A stretch of 9,469 nucleotides of DNA from Propionibacteriaceae bacterium. GTDB taxonomy: Bacteria > Actinomycetota > Actinomycetes > Propionibacteriales > Propionibacteriaceae. Shown piece after piece: positions 5,513 through 9,469 of this stretch. The stretch is taken from assembly GCA_031265725.1 (NCBI GenBank), contig JAISCH010000292.1, positions 1-9,469 on the forward strand, written 5' to 3'. Position numbers and translations under genes: made by a program. Position 1 is the first letter of the stretch, and each line of letters starts with the position of its first letter. The notes beneath the pieces were generated by a model that worked only from the letters and a program-made list of their open reading frames with translations, was not told the DNA's origin and did not search any database.

Positions 5513-8047
5513 ATGCTCGACTCTGATGAGCCTATCCAAGAAGAACAAGCCGCGCCCAAGCGCCGTCGCAGCGCCACCCGCTTAGCGGGTCCGCCGACGC
5601 CGGTCGCGGAGACCCCGGAGACTTCGGCCGCTGAGCCAGTGACGAAACCAACTGTCGCAGCAGCCGAAGCCGCTGAGCCGGCGGCCAAACCGGCCCGGTC
5701 CAGGCGCAAGGCGGCGGAGCCGCCGGCCGAGAAAGTGGCGGAGCCGCCAGTCGAGGCTGAGCCGGAACCGAAAGCCAAGCCGACCAGGCGGCGGAAGACC
5801 TCCACCGCCGCAGTCGAGGCTGTGGCCGATATTGCGAGTGTGGCCGTTGAGAGTGCGGCAGCGCCGGAGGTGACGGAACCGGAGGCTGCCGAGCCGCCCA
5901 AGCGGACCCGTCGTTCCACGAAGACCGCCTCCATCGCGGAAGCCGTCGCTGAGCTTGAGGCGCAGGTCGTCCCGAGCCGGCGTCGTACCCGGAAGGCAGT
6001 GGCCGCCGCCGCCCCGGTTGATGAGGTCCAGCCCGCTGGCGACGCCGAGGCCGCCGAAGTCGCTGAGCCGCCGAAACGGCGTTCGCGCAAAGCCAAAGTA
6101 GAGGCGTTCGGCTTGGTGGCCGAGTCGCCGGATCAAGTGTTGGAGTCACTGGCTGCCGCCATCGGTTCGCCGGAGGAGCCAGCCACCCTCGTTGAGAGCG
6201 CGCCAGGTGCGGAAGCGAGCGAAGAAGGTGAAGTGGCCGATGAGTCCGCAGCGGAGGGCGATTCGGACGACCACCATCGCCGTCGTCGTCGCCGGGGTGG
6301 CCGTCGTCGTCGCCGGGGGGCTGAGAACGAGGGCGATACCGAGGACGCGGCGGATTCCGAGCCGGAGGCCAGCGGTGAGGAAGCGGCTGCGGATCAAAGC
6401 TCACGCCGTCGTCGCCGTCGTCGTCGCCGGGGTGAGGAGATCGGTGAGGCTGAGGACGATCCCAGCGAGGTCAGCGTCCGAGTGCGCGATCCTCGTCCGG
6501 CACAGAACAGCGCTGCCGGGGAAGTGACCGGCATTGAAGGCTCCACCCGGATGGAGGCGAAGAAACAGCGTCGCCGGGAAGGGCGTGCCGCTGGACGGCG
6601 ACGTGCCCCGATCCTCTCCGAGAGCGAATTCCTGGCCCGACGGGAGTCGGTGGACCGGAAGATGCTGATCCGCCAGACCGACTCGTACTCGCAGATCGCG
6701 GTGTTGGAAGACGGCATCCTGGTCGAGCACTACGTCGATCGGGCGTCGGCCACCTCGATGATCGGGAATATCTACCTGGGTCGGGTGCAGAATGTGCTGC
6801 CCTCGATGGAGGCGTCGTTCATTGATATCGGCCGGGGCCGCAATGCCGTGCTCTATGCCGGCGAGGTGGACTGGGACTCCTTCGGCGAGGCCGGCGAGGA
6901 GAAGAAGGTCGAGAAGGTCTTCAAGTCTGGCCAAGCGGTTCTGGTGCAGGTCAGCAAAGACCCGGTCGGTGCCAAAGGGGCGCGGCTGACTTCGCATATC
7001 TCGATTCCGGGCCGTTACATCGTCTATTCGCCGGGCGGGCAACTCTCCGGCATCTCCCGCAAACTGCCCGAGCAGGAGCGGCGTCGGCTCAAGGACATTC
7101 TGGACGCGCTGATCGAGCCGGAGGCTTCGGTGATCATCCGGACCGCCGCCGAGGGCGTGACTGAGGAGGAATTGGTCCGCGATGTGAACCGGCTGAAGGC
7201 GCAGTGGGAAGTCATCTCCAACAAGGCGGCCCAGTTGACCGCCCCGAAGCTGCTCTACACCGAGCCGGAGCTGACCGTGCGGATCGTCCGCGATCTGTTC
7301 ACCGAGGATTTCCGCGCCTTGGTGGTGGATGGCAATGGCGATGCCAACGACGCCTGGGACACGATGGAGGCCTACGTCGCCCACGTTGCCCCGCATCTGT
7401 CTGACCGCTTGCAGCATTGGAACCGCGCCGAGTCCGGGGACCTGTTCGACTCTTATCGGGTGCAGGAGCAGGTCGCCAAGGCGTTGGAGCGCAAGGTCTT
7501 CCTGCCCTCGGGTGGGTCGCTGATCATCGACCGCACTGAGGCGATGACCGTCATTGATGTCAACACCGGCAAATTCACCGGCTCCCAGGGCAATCTGGAA
7601 GCCACCGTGACCGCGAACAACCTGGAGGCCGCCGAGGAGATCGTCCGGCAACTCAGGCTGCGCGATATCGGCGGGATCATCGTGATCGACTTCATCGACA
7701 TGGTGTTGCCCAGCAACCGCGAATTGCTGCTGCGTCGCTTGGTCGAATGCCTGAGCCGGGATCGGACCCGACACCAGGTGGCCGAGGTCACCTCTTTGGG
7801 CTTGGTGCAACTCACCCGGAAGAAGATCGGCACCGGTCTGGCGGAAGCCTTCACCGTGCCTTGCGAGACCTGCCACGGGCGCGGCTACCACACCCACGAT
7901 GTGCCGGTCGCCAGCCAGGCCCCAGCCGACGGTGGGGAGCGCGACCAGCGTCGCCGTAACAACCACTCCAAGGCCAAGCAGAAGACGGACAAGAGCAAGC
8001 CCAAGCGGACAAACTCTCGTACTGAGTCGGACGGAAATCCGGCCTGA
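5513..8047 (+). CDS. rne: Ribonuclease E/G (Rne/Rng family), actinobacterial type with long N-terminal extension
   Basis: This 844-residue endoribonuclease cuts single-stranded, AU-rich RNA in mRNA decay and in rRNA/tRNA maturation. Residues 1 to about 375 form a disordered extension rich in Ala, Pro, Glu and Lys/Arg, with arginine blocks R256-R261, R264-R268 and R298-R306; such blocks commonly bind RNA or partners. The catalytic core starts near M384 with an S1-type RNA-binding segment (NIYLGRVQNVLP, then FIDIGRGRNAVL). Magnesium-binding aspartates correspond to D682 (VIDVNTG) and D726 (VIDFIDM), by comparison with E. coli D303 and D346. The zinc-link CETCHG has C784 and C787, which in E. 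coli bridge dimers into a tetramer. A short Lys/Arg-rich tail ends the protein. Start chosen by the AAGGAG at 5502. All catalytic features are intact, so the enzyme should be active. Confidence 0.96.
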   Translation: MLDSDEPIQEEQAAPKRRRSATRLAGPPTPVAETPETSAAEPVTKPTVAAAEAAEPAAKPARSRRKAAEPPAEKVAEPPVEAEPEPKAKPTRRRKTSTAAVEAVADIASVAVESAAAPEVTEPEAAEPPKRTRRSTKTASIAEAVAELEAQVVPSRRRTRKAVAAAAPVDEVQPAGDAEAAEVAEPPKRRSRKAKVEAFGLVAESPDQVLESLAAAIGSPEEPATLVESAPGAEASEEGEVADESAAEGDSDDHHRRRRRRGGRRRRRGAENEGDTEDAADSEPEASGEEAAADQSSRRRRRRRRRGEEIGEAEDDPSEVSVRVRDPRPAQNSAAGEVTGIEGSTRMEAKKQRRREGRAAGRRRAPILSESEFLARRESVDRKMLIRQTDSYSQIAVLEDGILVEHYVDRASATSMIGNIYLGRVQNVLPSMEASFIDIGRGRNAVLYAGEVDWDSFGEAGEEKKVEKVFKSGQAVLVQVSKDPVGAKGARLTSHISIPGRYIVYSPGGQLSGISRKLPEQERRRLKDILDALIEPEASVIIRTAAEGVTEEELVRDVNRLKAQWEVISNKAAQLTAPKLLYTEPELTVRIVRDLFTEDFRALVVDGNGDANDAWDTMEAYVAHVAPHLSDRLQHWNRAESGDLFDSYRVQEQVAKALERKVFLPSGGSLIIDRTEAMTVIDVNTGKFTGSQGNLEATVTANNLEAAEEIVRQLRLRDIGGIIVIDFIDMVLPSNRELLLRRLVECLSRDRTRHQVAEVTSLGLVQLTRKKIGTGLAEAFTVPCETCHGRGYHTHDVPVASQAPADGGERDQRRRNNHSKAKQKTDKSKPKRTNSRTESDGNPA
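6279..6434 (+). repeat. 21-base repeats encoding the arginine-rich blocks of RNase E/G
   Basis: A 21-base unit (GCC, three GTC-type triplets, then GCCGGGGTG) occurs at 6279-6299, immediately again at 6300-6320 with one mismatch, and perfectly a third time at 6414-6434. All copies are in the same codon phase and encode Arg-Arg-Arg-Arg-Arg-Gly type heptads. The 135 bases between the first and third copies equal 45 codons, so recombination between them would delete in frame. Confidence 0.85.
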
Positions 8048-8197
8048 CCGGTTGCGGCCAGCGCTGTTTCGGAGAGACTATGCCGGTGCCCGGTGAAAGA
8101 TCGGGGCTGGCTAAGTTGAGTTGATGTGCACGCTTTGCCGGGTAGATCAACATTCGCCCTGCCCGGCATCCAGCGCGAGGCGGCTTGCCAATTTGAT
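8048..8197. other. Intergenic region after RNase E/G; no gene seen
   Basis: No supportable coding region lies here. The only notable structure is TGCCGGG (8136-8142) pairing with CCCGGCA (8162-8168) across a 19-base loop, with GTTGAT/ATCAAC (8120-8125 / 8145-8150) overlapping it. No T-run follows, so termination after the RNase gene is uncertain. The rplU-rpmA genes that usually follow rne in actinobacteria are absent. Confidence 0.5.
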
Positions 8198-8225
8198 TTG
8201 ACGCCTGTCTACTCGGTGTTACTAT
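8198..8225 (+). promoter_or_regulatory. Predicted promoter of the padR-like cassette
   Basis: TTGACG (8198-8203) and TACTAT (8220-8225) are separated by 16 bases and match the vegetative -35 and TANNNT -10 patterns well. The -10 lies inside the inverted repeat at 8219-8238, as expected for an autorepressed regulator. Predicted start of transcription is near 8232. Promoter function is inference. Confidence 0.6.
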
Positions 8226-8268
8226 ATAGCGGTAGTAAGTGATACTTCATACCAGTCAGACCGAGTAG
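8209..8268. repeat. Outer 9-bp perfect inverted repeat framing the padR operator
   Basis: CTACTCGGT (8209-8217) and ACCGAGTAG (8260-8268) are exact reverse complements with 42 bases between them. They enclose the -10 element and the inner operator, and the right arm ends just before the Shine-Dalgarno. If transcription starts near 8232 the left arm is not in the RNA, which favours a DNA-level role such as a second protein site or looping. Confidence 0.7.
8219..8238 (+). promoter_or_regulatory. Candidate PadR operator (inverted repeat overlapping the -10)
   Basis: TTACTA and TAGTAA are perfect inverted arms around an 8-base spacer. PadR-family regulators are reported to bind short inverted repeats with 8-base spacers (ATGT-N8-ACAT type in PadR itself). 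The core here, ACTA-N8-TAGT, has the same geometry. A second small repeat, AAGT-GAT-ACTT (8237-8247), abuts it. Binding by the adjacent PadR-like protein is inference. Confidence 0.6.
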
Positions 8269-8269
8269 C

Positions 8270-8274
8270 GAGGG
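8270..8274 (+). promoter_or_regulatory. Ribosome binding site supporting the TTG start of the padR-like gene
   Basis: GAGGG sits 7 bases before TTG 8282. This supports the rare TTG start, since no ATG or GTG with a better site lies nearby in that frame. Confidence 0.55.
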
Positions 8275-8281
8275 CAAAGCG

Positions 8282-8614
8282 TTGGACAACCTGACCGAGC
8301 TGTTGAAAGGCGTGCTGGAGGGCTGCGTCCTCGAAATCATCAGTCGGGGTGCGACTTACGGCTATGAGATCACCCGACGGCTGAACGCGCTCGGCTTCAC
8401 CGATGTGGTGGACGGCACGGTCTATACCATTTTGCTGCGCTTGGAGAAGAACGGACTCGTGGACATAGACCGGCAGCCGTCCGAGTTGGGGCCGCCCCGA
8501 AAGTTCTTCACCCTCAACGACGCGGGGCGGGCGGAATTGGATCGTTTCTGGGCGAAGTGGGAGTTCGTCACGTCGAAAATGAGTCAATTGAGACAGGAGC
8601 AGGCAGATGGCTAA
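8282..8614 (+). CDS. PadR family transcriptional regulator
   Basis: The 110-residue protein has the PadR winged-helix pattern: LLKGVLEGCVLEIIS, then GATYGYEITRRLNALG (recognition-helix region), VVDGTVYTILLRLEKNGLV and the wing PPRKFFTLNDAGRAEL. Length matches small PadR proteins that dimerise through a C-terminal helix. PadR regulators of this subgroup commonly repress a linked ABC drug exporter and their own gene, and are released by a small hydrophobic compound. Here it heads a unit with a DUF1048 gene and an ABC ATPase gene. Start is TTG with GAGGG 7 bases upstream. Its stop overlaps the next ATG by 8 bases. The ligand is unknown; with the ABC gene broken, its main remaining targets may be its own promoter or loci elsewhere. 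Confidence 0.92.
   Translation: MDNLTELLKGVLEGCVLEIISRGATYGYEITRRLNALGFTDVVDGTVYTILLRLEKNGLVDIDRQPSELGPPRKFFTLNDAGRAELDRFWAKWEFVTSKMSQLRQEQADG
8595..8599 (+). promoter_or_regulatory. Shine-Dalgarno of the DUF1048 gene
   Basis: AGGAG lies inside the end of the padR-like gene, 7 bases before ATG 8607. It shows independent ribosome loading in addition to coupling through the 8-base overlap. Confidence 0.6.
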
Positions 8615-8981
8615 GTTCTTCGATGAATATCTCAATATCAAAAAGATCGTTGAGAGCAAGCGTGAATATCGGCAACAGATGGCCAGGGTGGAGGTGTTGC
8701 CGGAGGATTACCGGTACGTCTTCAAGAAAATCCAAAGCCATATGTGGATGTTTGCGGCGGGTTCCGGCTATGACATGCTGAAAATCCATTACGACCTGAT
8801 CGAGCTCTTCGAAGAGGGTGCCGCAGCAGGCAAGCAGGTGTTGGAGATCACCGGCGCGGACGTGGCGGCGTTCTGTGACGAGTTGCTGCGCGGCGCGAAG
8901 ACCTACACCGAGGATTGGCGCACAAAACTCAACCGCGACATTCTGAATAAAGTCGGCAAAGGCGTTGTCCGCGATGACTGA
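8607..8981 (+). CDS. DUF1048 domain-containing protein
   Basis: The protein is 124 residues, soluble and mostly helical in appearance. It matches DUF1048 (PF06304): a basic N-terminal helix ([19 protein letters not shown]), a central [13 protein letters not shown] segment, then [28 protein letters not shown] and a short basic tail. No signal peptide or membrane segment is seen. Genes of this family typically stand between a PadR regulator and an ABC transporter, as here, and their function is not established; a role in regulating or assembling the transporter is a guess. It overlaps both neighbours by 8 bases, so the three genes are one unit. The [14 protein letters not shown] stretch looks intact, so this gene does not share the damage of the next one. 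Confidence 0.9.
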   Translation: MAKFFDEYLNIKKIVESKREYRQQMARVEVLPEDYRYVFKKIQSHMWMFAAGSGYDMLKIHYDLIELFEEGAAAGKQVLEITGADVAAFCDELLRGAKTYTEDWRTKLNRDILNKVGKGVVRDD

Positions 8982-9210
8982 CCCCGCCATTCAAGTGCGG
9001 GATTTGCGGAAATCATTCGCCGGTCCGAAAGGCGCGCAGACCGAAGTCCTGAAGGGGGTTGACTTCACGATCCGGCGCGGCGAGGTCTTCGCGTTGCTCG
9101 GCTCAAATGGCGCGGGGAAGACCACGATCGTGAAAATCCTATCGACGCCTCGCCTAATCCGCGAGATTTGGGATTCCGGGTATATCCGGACCATTCCGAG
9201 CTTAAATTAA
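8974..9210 (+). pseudogene. ABC transporter ATP-binding protein, 3'-truncated
   Basis: The reading frame starts at ATG 8974, overlapping the DUF1048 stop by 8 bases. Residues 1-58 match drug-exporter ATPases (DrrA-like): [10 protein letters not shown], an [14 protein letters not shown] segment, and the Walker A loop GSNGAGKTT at 43-51, followed by IVKILST. From residue 59 (base 9148) the expected continuation (usually L-x-P-x-x-G and onward to Q-loop, signature and Walker B) is replaced by 20 unrelated residues ending at TAA 9208-9210. No other plus-strand frame resumes the ATPase. Normal members exceed 230 residues, so this is a remnant with only the first nucleotide-binding part. No permease gene follows. 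Either a deletion or an insertion begins at about 9148. If it is expressed, the short product should not hydrolyse ATP. Confidence 0.85.
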
Positions 9211-9291
9211 AACCCTGTCAGACCCCGCCATTGGGTAGGCCGGGTTTAGCGTCTGGCGTGGCGTCTTTGTCAGCCAGTACGCTGGCTGTTG
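9148..9291. other. Junction region between the broken ABC gene and the minus-strand gene
   Basis: From 9148 the sequence no longer encodes the ABC ATPase. It is relatively AT-rich around 9155-9215 and contains TCCGG/CCGGA arms around GTATAT near 9174-9189, then the two hairpins annotated separately. No terminal repeat of a known insertion sequence family was recognised, and no target duplication can be tested because the other side is outside the window. Confidence 0.5.
9201..9247 (-). terminator. Predicted terminator of the minus-strand gene
   Basis: Read on the minus strand, AAACCC (9247-9242) pairs with GGGTTT (9215-9210), with an inner ACCC/GGGT pair (9236-9233 with 9225-9222), followed by a T-rich tract (TTTTAATTT). 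It lies about 45 bases past the minus-strand stop. The large internal loops make it imperfect. Confidence 0.45.
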
Positions 9292-9300
9292 TTATTGTGC
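9271..9300 (+). terminator. Predicted terminator for plus-strand transcription from the padR cassette
   Basis: CAGCCAG (9271-9277) and CTGGCTG (9282-9288) form a perfect 7-bp stem with a TACG loop, followed by TTGTTATTGT. It also lies 3 bases past the stop of the convergent minus-strand gene, so the hairpin may serve both directions. Confidence 0.6.
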
Positions 9301-9469
9301 GGATGCGCAGTCGGCGCACAAACCGTCACTTACAGGTCTGATTTGGAGGCAATTCAGGCAGCGGTTTCCCCGATAATGAACCGCTGGTGGATTATGGGTC
9401 GCCACCATCGGAGTCGCATCGGGGAACGACTCTTTGTGCGCCTCCACAGTCAGCGGATGTGCGCGGCCC
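9292..9469 (-). CDS. Hypothetical protein with C-terminal zinc-ribbon-like CX2C-X10-CX2C tail (3' part only)
   Basis: On the minus strand an open frame enters at the window edge (first full codon 9468-9466) and ends with TAA at 9294-9292, giving 58 residues. Its last 22 residues hold two cysteine pairs, CLNC and CADC, spaced by ten residues (C37, C40, C51 and C54 of the visible part), the usual layout of a small zinc-binding ribbon. The other two minus frames are closed by stops, codon third positions favour G/C in the first half, and hairpins follow the stop directly, all of which support a real gene. The upstream part reads HPLTVEAHKESFPDATPMV and I do not recognise a family. It converges on the padR/ABC unit. 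A transposon gene or an ordinary chromosomal gene are both possible. Confidence 0.55.
   Translation of the reverse strand, partial: GRAHPLTVEAHKESFPDATPMVATHNPPAVHYRGNRCLNCLQIRPVSDGLCADCASAQ

Noticed and set aside
6279..6434. CRISPR-like repeats
   Set aside because: Units are 21 bases, two are directly adjacent without spacers, and all are in frame within a coding gene encoding arginine blocks.
6401..7966. 521-codon minus-strand open frame opposite the RNase E/G gene
   Set aside because: It is an antisense shadow of a strongly conserved catalytic domain; its protein shows no family motif and GC-rich coding DNA commonly leaves such frames open.
9148..9250. Left end of an insertion sequence
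   Set aside because: No terminal inverted repeat of a family I can name, no transposase motif and no visible target duplication; kept only as an unexplained junction.
9148..9340. Simple frameshift as the cause of the ABC gene truncation
   Set aside because: Reading on in another plus-strand frame (Pro-Ile-Asp-Ala-Ser...) gives no Q-loop, signature or Walker B motif, so the ATPase sequence is absent and not just shifted.
9361..9384. GCGGTT/AACCGC inverted repeat near the window end
   Set aside because: It lies inside the minus-strand coding frame, has a 12-base loop and no T-run; chance occurrence is likely.

Overview
The window looks like a chromosomal segment of a GC-rich actinobacterium, with G/C-rich third codon positions and frequent GTG/TTG starts. 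This rests on gene content and order: folC close to a large RNase E/G with an Ala/Pro/Arg-rich N-terminal extension, and a TIGR03960 / TIGR03936 pair just upstream of the RNase gene. Propionibacteriales would fit, but I cannot fix the genus.

Positions 1-5309 form a tightly packed plus-strand run whose genes overlap or nearly touch: the 3' part of folC, a CPBP-family membrane protein with a proline-rich N-terminus, a uridine-kinase-like P-loop kinase, a B12-binding-type radical SAM protein (TIGR03960) and its companion protein (TIGR03936/DUF2344). This is probably one transcription unit with translational coupling. It mixes folate polyglutamylation, a membrane protein and nucleotide or RNA-linked functions. 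The CPBP and kinase genes sit where many actinobacteria carry a DUF4233 gene and ndk.

Positions 5310-5512 are a roughly 200-base leader rich in short inverted repeats, ahead of an 844-residue RNase E/G (5513-8047). That protein has catalytic aspartates, a CxxC zinc-link motif and arginine-rich blocks encoded by repeated 21-base units.

After a roughly 230-base gap, where rplU-rpmA would be expected, lies a PadR-type regulatory cassette: a padR-like gene with a promoter overlapped by inverted repeats, a DUF1048 gene and an ABC-transporter ATPase gene. The ATPase gene loses homology shortly after its Walker A motif and ends early, and no permease gene follows. The cassette therefore looks broken at about 9148.

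The last 180 bases hold the 3' end of a minus-strand gene with a CX2C-X10-CX2C zinc-ribbon-like tail. Between the two convergent units are two hairpins, each followed by a T-rich stretch on a different strand.

I see no CRISPR array, tRNA, rRNA or complete insertion sequence. Most of the window is conserved housekeeping. The unusual parts are the padR control region, the broken ABC gene and its junction, the minus-strand tail gene, and the repeats in and ahead of the RNase gene.
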